NCBI GenBank assembly: GCA_049611965.1
Contig: JBMZBC010000006.1
Coordinates: 12,494 to 76,493, forward strand
DNA length: 64,000 bases
DNA from: UBA10364 sp049611965
GTDB lineage: Bacteria; Bacteroidota; Bacteroidia; Flavobacteriales; Schleiferiaceae
Direction: 5' to 3'
The notes below the pieces were generated by a model. It searched no databases and was not told the origin of the DNA. It saw only the letters and a program-made list of their open reading frames with translations. Positions 35,553 to 42,763 of the stretch are shown here, in pieces. The stretch's first letter is position 1. Every line of letters begins with the position of its first letter. Both the position numbers and the translations under genes were made by a program.

Positions 35553-35969
35553 ATGAAGATTGAAGTTGCCAACGGCGAGATTATCGATAAGCATACCATT
35601 TTAGTGATCAAGAGTGAGCGTATCTCAGATGTTGGGAAGCTTGCGGATATTCATCGTGAAATGGAGGCGCTTGCTGACGGCGTAAAATTCGTCTACAATA
35701 GTGTGGACGACGCTTCGACTGTTCATGATCTTGCTGAGAAGCTTAAGGCGGTTAATGAGCAGCTGTGGGATGTAGAAGACCAGCTCCGTGTACTCGAGTC
35801 GAAGCAAGACTTTGGAGAAGATTTCGTGAACAAGGCAAGAAGCGTATACTTTCTGAATGATGAACGTGCCGCTTTGAAGAGAGCGGTTAATGTTTTGACA
35901 GGTAGCACCATCGTTGAAGCTAAATCATACGTTGACTACACGGTTCGAGGTACGGATTCCGAAGAATAG
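35553..35969 (+). CDS. DUF6165-like protein
   Basis: A 138-residue soluble protein with no signal peptide. The start, IEVANGEIIDKHTILVIKSERI, and the long central helices (residues 60-115: DLAEKLKAVNEQLWDVEDQL) match what I know as DUF6165, a family of unknown function that occurs near LPS and glycan genes in several phyla. The helical middle could form a coiled coil. It follows the aminotransferase by 11 nt and precedes trkH by 29 nt. No catalytic motif is apparent. Confidence 0.75.
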   Translation: MKIEVANGEIIDKHTILVIKSERISDVGKLADIHREMEALADGVKFVYNSVDDASTVHDLAEKLKAVNEQLWDVEDQLRVLESKQDFGEDFVNKARSVYFLNDERAALKRAVNVLTGSTIVEAKSYVDYTVRGTDSEE

Positions 35970-35998
35970 TGTAACTTCGATATAAGAATCATCTTGTT

Positions 35999-37801
35999 TT
36001 GAGTTTCAAACAACGTTTCAATGCCTTACGAGAGCAGGTGAATATTCGCCTGTACGACAGCCGCGATTTTGTCTTAGGGGCATTGTCTAGACTTTCTTTC
36101 CTCGTTGCCTTAAGTACCATTGTATCTCTGATCATCTTCCACGGTTATCAACTCACCGAAGAACAAAACCAAACGATTGGTTTGATTGTCAGGGCTTCGA
36201 TAGGATACTATCTGGTAAAGTTCATCATTGAAATTATTTACGATTTCCACCCTTGGGCGTTCATTAAAGCAAGGCGCTGGGAGGCCATACTGATGGTGTT
36301 CTTGCTGATAGATATACTAATGATAAATCTGCAAGGAGTAGAGTTGCTAAGCTTGCTCGGGGATGCCATTGGAGTAAGTAGTCTTCAAAGTGGATTTGTG
36401 TTGCTCTTGCAGTTCTACGTCATGGTCATTGTCTTCTTGGAATTCGGGAAGGTTGGGGAGCGCTTGCCTGATTTTAATCTGAGCCCACCGTCGTTATTGA
36501 TCATCAGCTTTATCATCCTCATTGCATTAGGTACGACGCTTCTTATGCTTCCAGAGATGACCGCTGGGGCAGAAGCTTTAGACCTTGTTACAGCCCTTTT
36601 TACAAGTATTAGTGCAAGCTGTGTTACCGGGTTAAGTTTGATTGACATCTCCACCGTGCTTTCATTCAAAGGACAGATTATCGTGATGATATTAATGCAA
36701 TTGGGAGGTTTGAATATTATCTCTTTTGCGGCTTTGTTTGCCATCCTTCGTGGAGGATTCGGCATGCGTCAGCAGAATTTCATGAGTGAGAATCTTGGCG
36801 AGAGTATGCAGCAGAGTGGCAAGCTTGTTGGCGCTATTTTCAGATTGACACTGACCATTGAATTGCTCGGGGCAGTGGCCTTAGGTCTTGTGTGGTTCCC
36901 ATATTTTGATTCATTGGGCAATACGATGTTCCATAGCATATTTCACAGTATTAGTGCATTTAATAATGCTGGATTCTCATTGTTCTCAAACTCTCTTGCT
37001 ACCCCTGGAGCGGCTTACTTACCGAACGTACATTGGATTATTGCGCTATTGATTATTCTCGGAGGTATCGGTTTTGGAACTTTATCCGACGTCTTTGCCC
37101 AACCATGGCGTAAACAGTCGGTTGTAAGGAGCTGGCGTGGTCTTCGCCTAGGCACCAAAATAGGCCTGTCTGTGGCGGGTATACTTTTAGTAGTAGGTGG
37201 TGTTGTCTTTGCACTGACCTTGAGCTTTGACGGTAATACTGGAGCGCACTTATCACATAGCTTTTTCCAAAGCATTACCGCACGTACTGCAGGGTTTAAT
37301 ACTATTGATATTGGTGACATGGCAATGCCTGCATTGTTAATGATGATTTTCCTAATGTTTATTGGGGGTGGTTCTGGTTCTACTGCAGGTGGTATTAAGA
37401 CCAGTACGTTTGCACTCGTATTCTTGAGTGCTGCCGCTACTATTCGTGGCAAGAAGGACATTAATCTCTACAAGAATAAAATTCCTTGGGAGTTGATGAA
37501 TAGAGCGTTTGCCGTCTTCTTGTTTGCCATTGTATTTATTTTCTTGGGAATATTCACCTTGACCATTTTGGAGCCGGAGATGTCCTTTCTGGAATTGGCT
37601 TTTGAACAAGTAAGTGCCTTCTGTACCGTGGGGCTAAGTACAGGTATCACCGCAGATCTATCCTTTGGTAGTAAAGTGGTGATCATGCTCAGCATGCTCG
37701 TAGGAAGGGTAGGGACCTTGACGTTGGCATTTGCACTAAGTGGGACACGTCCAGAATCTAATGCCTTCACTTATCCTAAGGGCAATATGCACGTCGGCTA
37801 A
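35999..37801 (+). CDS. trkH: TrkH-family potassium uptake protein
   Basis: Membrane subunit of a Trk/Ktr potassium transporter (600 residues). The four pore-loop repeats are visible, with selectivity-filter-type sequences such as SASCVTGLSL, SAFNNAGFSL, ARTAGFNTID and SAFCTVGLSTG. The GGGSGSTAGGIKT stretch is the conserved intramembrane loop of TrkH. The N-terminus has extra helices compared with KtrB. No ATG is available at the start, so the TTG at 35999 is used. A TrkA-type regulatory subunit would be needed but is not in this window. A hairpin terminator follows the stop. Confidence 0.93.
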   Translation: MSFKQRFNALREQVNIRLYDSRDFVLGALSRLSFLVALSTIVSLIIFHGYQLTEEQNQTIGLIVRASIGYYLVKFIIEIIYDFHPWAFIKARRWEAILMVFLLIDILMINLQGVELLSLLGDAIGVSSLQSGFVLLLQFYVMVIVFLEFGKVGERLPDFNLSPPSLLIISFIILIALGTTLLMLPEMTAGAEALDLVTALFTSISASCVTGLSLIDISTVLSFKGQIIVMILMQLGGLNIISFAALFAILRGGFGMRQQNFMSENLGESMQQSGKLVGAIFRLTLTIELLGAVALGLVWFPYFDSLGNTMFHSIFHSISAFNNAGFSLFSNSLATPGAAYLPNVHWIIALLIILGGIGFGTLSDVFAQPWRKQSVVRSWRGLRLGTKIGLSVAGILLVVGGVVFALTLSFDGNTGAHLSHSFFQSITARTAGFNTIDIGDMAMPALLMMIFLMFIGGGSGSTAGGIKTSTFALVFLSAAATIRGKKDINLYKNKIPWELMNRAFAVFLFAIVFIFLGIFTLTILEPEMSFLELAFEQVSAFCTVGLSTGITADLSFGSKVVIMLSMLVGRVGTLTLAFALSGTRPESNAFTYPKGNMHVG

Positions 37802-37806
37802 TAAAA

Positions 37807-37835
37807 AAGCCGCTCCCTGATCAAGAAAGCGGCTT
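37807..37835. terminator. Terminator between trkH and 2OG oxygenase
   Basis: Hairpin AAGCCGCT/AGCGGCTT with a 13-nt loop. On the minus strand it is followed by a T-run (37808-37803), so it is strong for the oxygenase gene and weaker for trkH, where TTCTCT follows. Confidence 0.7.
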
Positions 37836-37855
37836 CTCTGAGGACTGCTGTCCTA

Positions 37856-38668
37856 TTAATTCTTGTCTTGGAAGTCTAGATTCTTGAGCCCAATGAATTT
37901 CAGGAATTTCTTTCCATTGATTTTCAAAGTCTCCTTAACTCCAGTAGCGAGTTTCTTCGATGCTGCATCGTCCGGTCTTGAGACAAATTTAGAATCGCGG
38001 TAGCTTACTCCATCCTCCGGCTTCGTATAGAAGTAGGTGTAGAAGCTTTTTCTGCTTTCTCCTTCAGGAATATTGATTTTACGATACCCGTGCGGGCTAT
38101 TGTCGTCAGTGTAGAAAATTACTGCAGTATTGAAGGTAGGGGGGACTTTCACCACACACTCCGTCATTTCTTTATTCCATAATTCAAGATCACCACCGTA
38201 TTCTGGTTTCCAATTCTTATTGAGGTATACCAATAGGTTAATCCGACGCCACAGTCCCAATTTCGGGTTCATGTTCACATCGATATGAATGTCCACATAG
38301 GAGCCGTTTTTACCTTGGTGAACACCAGAACCCAAGGCGTCTGTGGTTGTGTGCAATCCCTCAATACCCGTGATTCTTGAAAGTTGAGCGTACCATTCTT
38401 CGGATGATACGGCCTCACGAATTTTTGCAAACGAAGGGTGCCAGCGTTCGAAGTGGTAATCTTCGCTCTTATCCTCGTTAAGGCTTTTGCGTTTAACGTT
38501 GAGGTCTTGAATGGACGGGAAGTTTTCAAACAGATCATTGGCGATTTCTTCCGTAAAGAAGTTTTCCATCACCAAATACTTACAAGGTTGTGCATTCATG
38601 TACGAGGAGTTCAATGCCTCGGCATGCTCTTCCTTTAAGTACGCGTCTTGAATAATTCCTTGTGCCAT
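37856..38668 (-). CDS. 2-oxoglutarate/Fe(II) dioxygenase
   Basis: A 270-residue protein with a double-stranded beta-helix prolyl-4-hydroxylase-like domain. The metal triad is His128 and Asp130 in DIHIDVN and His193 in NSPHGY; Arg in ESRKSFYTYFY is the expected 2-oxoglutarate-binding residue. GGDLELWNKEM is typical of the group. It would hydroxylate a protein side chain or a small molecule; similar genes occur in sugar and LPS-modification settings. It is followed by a strong terminator, so it appears to be a single-gene unit. A TATATTTG box lies 19 nt upstream. Confidence 0.88.
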   Translation of the reverse strand: MAQGIIQDAYLKEEHAEALNSSYMNAQPCKYLVMENFFTEEIANDLFENFPSIQDLNVKRKSLNEDKSEDYHFERWHPSFAKIREAVSSEEWYAQLSRITGIEGLHTTTDALGSGVHQGKNGSYVDIHIDVNMNPKLGLWRRINLLVYLNKNWKPEYGGDLELWNKEMTECVVKVPPTFNTAVIFYTDDNSPHGYRKINIPEGESRKSFYTYFYTKPEDGVSYRDSKFVSRPDDAASKKLATGVKETLKINGKKFLKFIGLKNLDFQDKN

Positions 38669-38687
38669 AATTCGTTCGATTTGAATC

Positions 38688-38695
38688 CAAATATA
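38688..38695 (-). promoter_or_regulatory. Candidate -7 box for 2OG oxygenase
   Basis: TATATTTG on the minus strand, an exact TAnnTTTG match, 19 nt before the ATG. Confidence 0.45.
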
Positions 38696-38707
38696 AGTGT
38701 AGCCCTA

Positions 38708-39517
38708 TTACTTGCGAGCGACATTTGTCAGTTTTCCATAAACCACCCTGAAAATAGAGGGCAAAAGTCGTTTGAAAGGCACTGCGAATCGCTCGTATCT
38801 GCCAATAATGACTTGCTTCGGGGGATTAGTTTTCTGAGTTTTTCTTAGGAATTTTCGGGCCAATTCTTCAGGCGACATCCCCTTTTCCTGGGCCACACTG
38901 TTTTTGCCAATAGGCGTGCCATCAGGACCTAGGCTACTTAAGGTAACCGCGGTATTGATGAATCCAGGACTTAGTATCCCAGCATGAACCCCTGATCCTT
39001 CTAATTCGTATTGGAGCGATTCAAAGTAACCGGCCACAGCGAATTTACTCGCAGCGTAGGCTGCTAGTTTCGGACTTCCGAAGTAAGCAAGAATACTAGC
39101 GACGGTCCAGATTTCCCCGCTACGGCGTTCTAGCATGGTCGGCAATACTGCTTTGGTTAGTGCGACTGAGGCCCAAAAGTTCACTTCTAAGACTCTTCGT
39201 TCTACCTGAAAATCCATGTCTTCAACACTTCCTAAATGGCCTATACCGCCATTGTTTACGAGTATATCGATACGACCCTTGAAGGCAAGTGCCTCTTGGG
39301 TCCATTGCGATGCATTCTCGTGCTTACTGAGGTCCAGCGGAAGAACCATACACGTATCCGGTTGTGTTAGGCTGTCTTTTACGGCCAATAACAACTCTTC
39401 TCTACGTGCTGAGATAATGGTGAAGGCGCCGGCCTTTGAATAAGCCTCCGCAAGCGCACGACCTATACCGCTGCTCGCTCCAGTGATCCAAACAACTTTA
39501 CCTTCAAATGACTTCAT
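38708..39517 (-). CDS. Short-chain dehydrogenase/reductase
   Basis: Classical SDR of 269 residues. The cofactor site TGASSGIGRAL (residues 13-23), NNGG after the fourth strand, the catalytic YAASK with its Ser in WTVASILAYFG, and a C-terminal extension are all present. NAD(P) preference and substrate are unknown; the extended C-terminus is like that of membrane-associated members. Its ATG overlaps the stop of the DEAD-box helicase by one base (TAATG), so it is translationally coupled to the helicase. Confidence 0.92.
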   Translation of the reverse strand: MKSFEGKVVWITGASSGIGRALAEAYSKAGAFTIISARREELLLAVKDSLTQPDTCMVLPLDLSKHENASQWTQEALAFKGRIDILVNNGGIGHLGSVEDMDFQVERRVLEVNFWASVALTKAVLPTMLERRSGEIWTVASILAYFGSPKLAAYAASKFAVAGYFESLQYELEGSGVHAGILSPGFINTAVTLSSLGPDGTPIGKNSVAQEKGMSPEELARKFLRKTQKTNPPKQVIIGRYERFAVPFKRLLPSIFRVVYGKLTNVARK

Positions 39518-41565
39518 TATCTATTTCTTCTTGGTGCGCCTTTAAATTTAGAACTTCCTTTTGATTTGCTTCTTGAAGGACTGCGTCTATCGTTTTTTAC
39601 GCGGTCCTCGCCAATTCTTTTGCGTTTTGGACGGTCACTACGTGATTCTAGACGATCGCCGAATTCACGGCCAAAGCGGTTGGAACCACCTTCGTCACGA
39701 CGTTCGCGACGCTCATATCCTCCACGGTCTTCACGACGGCCTCCGTTTTCAAAGCCTCCGCGATCTTCACGACGGCCTCTGTTTTCAAATCCTCCGCGGT
39801 CTTCACGACGTCCTCGGCTTTCAAATCCTCCACGGTCGTCTCTGCGTCCGCGACCACTGCGATCGTCTCTACGACCACCGTGATCTCTGCTGCCACGTCC
39901 GTCTCTTCGTCCACCATATCCTCCGCGTGAACTGCTACGTTGTGGCGCGCTTCCTCCTTCTTCGAAGTAGGCATTAATAGTGTATGATCCGGTTTTAGAA
40001 CCCGATAATCGTGCAGCTATATCTGCAGCATAGCGCTCTTCGACATCGATGCGAGAGAACGTCTTGTCCATATCTATCTTACCGATACGCACTTTCGTGC
40101 CTTCCATGACGTCGTTGATTACGCCCATCAATCTAGAAGGGTTGACTTTTTGACGGTACCCTAGGTCAATAACGATGGTTTTGAATCCTTCTTCACTTCC
40201 TGCTTTAGAATCTCTACGTCCGTGATCTTTGACCTTTTTCGCAGTTTCATTGATATTGCGTGCGCCGCGGTAGCGGCTGAGAATAGTACTAACCTCATGG
40301 CCTAAGAAACGCTCGATGAGATCTGCCTTGCTCATATGAGCCAGCTTGTCCATGGCTTCTTCTACCAATGCAGGATCTAATTCATAGGCATGCTCCATGG
40401 TTTCAAGCTCATTAATTGCTTGACGCATTTTCACCTCACAAATGTCTTCTCCGGAAGGCACTAATTTGGTTTCGAAACTCTTACCTATGATTCGTTCTAG
40501 GTTTTTCACCTTGCGCATGTTGCGTCCGTGTGTAATAACAAGAGAGATACCGCTAGCTCCCGCGCGGCCAGTACGACCTGAACGGTGAACATATACTTCT
40601 GGATCGTCTGGAATATTTACGTTGATTACGTGGGTAAGATCATTGACATCAATACCACGCGCAGCCACGTCAGTAGCTACCATTACATTGAGTGATTTGT
40701 TTCGAAAACGCTTCATAACGTCATCGCGTTGCGCTTGACTCAAATCACCGTGAATAGCTTCAGCTCGGTAACCGTCGTTAACGAGTTGCTCGGCAATACT
40801 TTGTGTTTCTCTACGGGTACGGCAAAAGACAATACCGTACATGTCAGGATTAAAGTCGAGAATACGACGCATGGCCTCATAGGTATTCTTCGAGCTTACC
40901 ACATACAACTCGTGCTCTACGTTAGAAGCGCTGATATTGCGTTTTCCCGCAGAAATCTCCTTCGGCTCGGTCAAATATTTCTTGGTCAGATGCTTCATTC
41001 CCTCTGGCATAGTGGCAGAGAAACAAAGCGTCTGCTTGTGTTCCGGTGTATTGGCAAGAATGGCGTCCAATTCATCTTGGAAGCCCATGCTAAGCATTTC
41101 GTCGGCTTCATCAAGCACAAGGAACTGCACATCTTCAATACGAAGCTTACGACGATTTATAAGATCCAAAGTTCTGCCTGGAGTACCCACAACAATTTGC
41201 GGTCTACCTTGCAACTCTTTAATCTGTTTAGATATAGGTGAACCGCCATATACTGCTGTCACTTTTACATCCATAAACTTCGCGTAAGATTCGATGTCTT
41301 TGGCGATTTGTAAACAAAGCTCGCGCGTTGGTGCGAGAACAATCGCCTGAACGTGCTGAACATCTTCTTCAAGTTGATGGAGGATAGGCAGAGAGAACGC
41401 TGCCGTTTTACCTGTACCTGTTTGTGCGAATGCAATAAGGTCTGTTTGTTCTTCGAGCAAATGTTCGATGCTCATTTTCTGAATAGGAGTCGGTTCTACG
41501 AATCCTAAAGCTTCTACACCGCGAATAATATCGGGATGCAGACCGCTGTCCTTGTACGTTTCCAT
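39517..41565 (-). CDS. DEAD-box RNA helicase with RG-rich repeat tail
   Basis: A 682-residue ATP-dependent RNA helicase of the DeaD/CsdA type. Motifs: Q motif in FVEPTPIQ, AQTGTGKT, PTRELC, DEAD, SAT, and HRSGRTGRAG in the second RecA domain; a DbpA-type RNA-binding domain follows (about residues 455-545). The tail (about 550-682) is Arg/Gly-rich, with four repeats of the type RGRREDRGGFEN. Start at 41565 (METYKDSGLHP): longer in-frame starts use TTG and do not match the family. It probably acts in ribosome assembly or RNA decay at low temperature. The 5' leader is long. Confidence 0.95.
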   Translation of the reverse strand: METYKDSGLHPDIIRGVEALGFVEPTPIQKMSIEHLLEEQTDLIAFAQTGTGKTAAFSLPILHQLEEDVQHVQAIVLAPTRELCLQIAKDIESYAKFMDVKVTAVYGGSPISKQIKELQGRPQIVVGTPGRTLDLINRRKLRIEDVQFLVLDEADEMLSMGFQDELDAILANTPEHKQTLCFSATMPEGMKHLTKKYLTEPKEISAGKRNISASNVEHELYVVSSKNTYEAMRRILDFNPDMYGIVFCRTRRETQSIAEQLVNDGYRAEAIHGDLSQAQRDDVMKRFRNKSLNVMVATDVAARGIDVNDLTHVINVNIPDDPEVYVHRSGRTGRAGASGISLVITHGRNMRKVKNLERIIGKSFETKLVPSGEDICEVKMRQAINELETMEHAYELDPALVEEAMDKLAHMSKADLIERFLGHEVSTILSRYRGARNINETAKKVKDHGRRDSKAGSEEGFKTIVIDLGYRQKVNPSRLMGVINDVMEGTKVRIGKIDMDKTFSRIDVEERYAADIAARLSGSKTGSYTINAYFEEGGSAPQRSSSRGGYGGRRDGRGSRDHGGRRDDRSGRGRRDDRGGFESRGRREDRGGFENRGRREDRGGFENGGRREDRGGYERRERRDEGGSNRFGREFGDRLESRSDRPKRKRIGEDRVKNDRRSPSRSKSKGSSKFKGAPRRNR
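39709..39852 (-). repeat. Four 36-nt in-frame tandem repeats in helicase tail
   Basis: Units at 39709-39744, 39745-39780, 39781-39816 and 39817-39852 encode the 12-residue motif RGRREDRGGFEN with small changes. The middle two differ at few positions, so they are recently duplicated. The unit is a multiple of 3, so copy-number change keeps the frame. Confidence 0.85.
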
Positions 41566-41595
41566 AAAGTTGGCCTCAGTGGCCTTTAAAAATTG

Positions 41596-41610
41596 CCCAG
41601 TTCCGCTGGG
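41596..41610 (-). promoter_or_regulatory. Hairpin with T-run in helicase 5' leader
   Basis: On the minus strand CCCAG-5 nt-CTGGG is followed by CAATTTTT, 30 nt before the helicase ATG. It looks like a weak intrinsic terminator or attenuator, and lies between the candidate promoter at 41687 and the start codon. Confidence 0.35.
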
Positions 41611-41686
41611 TGCGCCTACTTGAGTGTCAGCGCTTCCTTTCAATTTTTAGCCTACATGGAAGATGGACACCCGTGATAATCAGGCG

Positions 41687-41694
41687 CAAAAGTA
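41687..41694 (-). promoter_or_regulatory. Candidate -7 box for helicase
   Basis: TACTTTTG on the minus strand, exact TAnnTTTG match, giving a 5' leader of about 115 nt, much longer than for other genes in the window. Confidence 0.4.
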
Positions 41695-41716
41695 CGCATA
41701 ATTAAATTGGTATGTA

Positions 41717-42316
41717 TTATTTAACACCTTGGGCCCGGATGACCCATGCCTCACCTTGGTGGTATTTGCCTTCGTTGAGTACCACTTTTTCCTCCCAGAC
41801 TTCAACAGATTGTAAGTCCTTTAATAGGTCGGAAACGCCTTCGACAGTAAAGCACATGTCCTCCTTTTGTGGACCGCCACTGCCCATGCCAATATTCTTC
41901 ACTGAAAATCCTTCGAATACCACAACTCCATTTGGATGGAGTAAACTAATAAGGTGACCGTAGCAGTCTTCCACCTTTACAGGAGTGTGGAAATAGCAAA
42001 AGGCTGCCGCATCGTAGGGGCCGCCTTGGTAACTGAGGGCGTCACTCACGGTGTATTTGATTTCGCATTTGTTTTGCTTGGCAAGGACAAGGGCTTTATC
42101 TCTACCAGCAGCGCTGAGATCGAAAGCTTCTACTTCCCAGCCTTGTTGAGCAGCGTACACGGCATTTCTTCCTTCACCCTCAGCTGCAAACAAGATTTTA
42201 CCGGGCTTCTGAGTCTGTAAGCAAGCTTTAATAAAGGCATTGGGGGCAGTACCATACGCATAGGGTTGCTCGGAATACCGTTGATTCCACATTTGGACAA
42301 AAGCATTTTTATTCAT
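41717..42316 (-). CDS. Class I SAM-dependent methyltransferase (TehB-like)
   Basis: A 199-residue methyltransferase. The SAM motif I, FAAEGEGRNAVYAA (residues 39-52), then VEAFDLSAAG as motif II, are typical of the TehB/thiopurine methyltransferase-like group; PYDAAAFCYFH is the motif IV region. The first residues (WNQRYSEQPYAYGTAPNAFI) are also typical of small proteins of this group annotated for tellurite resistance. Substrate unknown. It precedes the helicase on the same strand by a gap that contains the helicase promoter. It is divergent from rpmH, with a hairpin and a TATCTTTG box in the gap. Confidence 0.88.
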   Translation of the reverse strand: MNKNAFVQMWNQRYSEQPYAYGTAPNAFIKACLQTQKPGKILFAAEGEGRNAVYAAQQGWEVEAFDLSAAGRDKALVLAKQNKCEIKYTVSDALSYQGGPYDAAAFCYFHTPVKVEDCYGHLISLLHPNGVVVFEGFSVKNIGMGSGGPQKEDMCFTVEGVSDLLKDLQSVEVWEEKVVLNEGKYHQGEAWVIRAQGVK

Positions 42317-42336
42317 GGCAACGAGGTAAATTTGAC

Positions 42337-42375
42337 ATTAGGCTATTTCTTTGCCCAAAGATAGTCCACTAATGC
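42337..42375. repeat. Hairpin-forming inverted repeat between methyltransferase and rpmH
   Basis: Outer arms CATTAG/CTAATG, then CTAT/ATAG and CTTTG/CAAAG, with a 2-nt loop and small bulges. It includes the candidate methyltransferase -7 box (42357-42364), so protein binding or DNA structure here would affect that promoter. Confidence 0.4.
42357..42364 (-). promoter_or_regulatory. Candidate -7 box for methyltransferase
   Basis: TATCTTTG on the minus strand, exact TAnnTTTG match, 40 nt before the ATG at 42316. Confidence 0.35.
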
Positions 42376-42444
42376 CCGTTGTTGCGGTATACCAAGACCA
42401 AATGGCAACCTTTAAGGATTCGATTAAATTTATTTCAGTTTGAG

Positions 42445-42474
42445 TTGTGGAATAAATAGAAGGGCTTATATTTG
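42445..42474 (+). promoter_or_regulatory. Promoter of rpmH (-33/-7)
   Basis: TTG (42445-42447), 19 nt, then TATATTTG (42467-42474): a textbook Bacteroidota promoter spacing. It lies 35 nt before the rpmH ATG. Confidence 0.65.
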
Positions 42475-42509
42475 CACCCCCGAAGAGTAACGGGTTAATA
42501 GAAGTAGTT

Positions 42510-42668
42510 ATGAAGCGTACATTTCAACCTAGCAATAGAAAACGTAGAAACAAGCACGGATTCCGTTCAAGAATGGAAAGCACCGATGGCCGTAAAGTAT
42601 TGGCGTCTCGTCGCTCTAAGGGTCGTAAGCGTTTGACTGTTAGTGATAAAGGAAACTATAAAGGTTAA
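42510..42668 (+). CDS. rpmH: 50S ribosomal protein L34
   Basis: Found by reading the gap directly. It encodes 52 residues starting MKRTFQPSNRKRRNKHGFRS, the invariant L34 opening, and ending in a basic LASRRSKGRKRLTV region with a short Bacteroidota tail (SDKGNYKG). L34 is a late-assembly protein near the large-subunit exit region. It is preceded by a strong -33/-7 promoter and followed by a T-tailed terminator, so it is a single-gene unit, unlike the rpmH-rnpA order seen in many bacteria; rnpA is not next to it here. Confidence 0.98.
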   Translation: MKRTFQPSNRKRRNKHGFRSRMESTDGRKVLASRRSKGRKRLTVSDKGNYKG

Positions 42669-42696
42669 GATGTTCAAAACCTTTTGATAATATATA

Positions 42697-42725
42697 GGTG
42701 TTGCCATTCGCAACACCTTTTTTTT
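42697..42725 (+). terminator. Terminator of rpmH
   Basis: Perfect GGTGTTGC/GCAACACC hairpin with a 5-nt loop followed by eight T residues. Confidence 0.92.
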
Positions 42726-42739
42726 GGCCTCACGGCGCC

Positions 42740-42747
42740 TAAATTTG
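42740..42747 (+). promoter_or_regulatory. Candidate -7 box for carB
   Basis: TAAATTTG matches TAnnTTTG, 16 nt before the carB ATG and just after the rpmH terminator. Confidence 0.45.
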
Positions 42748-42763
42748 CACAAATCTTAAGTTC

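Noticed and set aside
39561..39977. Long open frames on the other frames and strand of the helicase tail
   Set aside because: They are by-products of the 36-nt repeat and its biased composition; the translations are low-complexity Arg/Ser/Pro or Ala/Val/Glu strings with no start context.
40729..41300. Open frames antisense to the helicase core
   Set aside because: They lie opposite a highly conserved domain and show no recognisable protein; they arise from codon bias.
41566..41643. 26-residue N-terminal extension of the helicase
   Set aside because: It depends on a TTG, does not match the family, and overlaps the leader hairpin.
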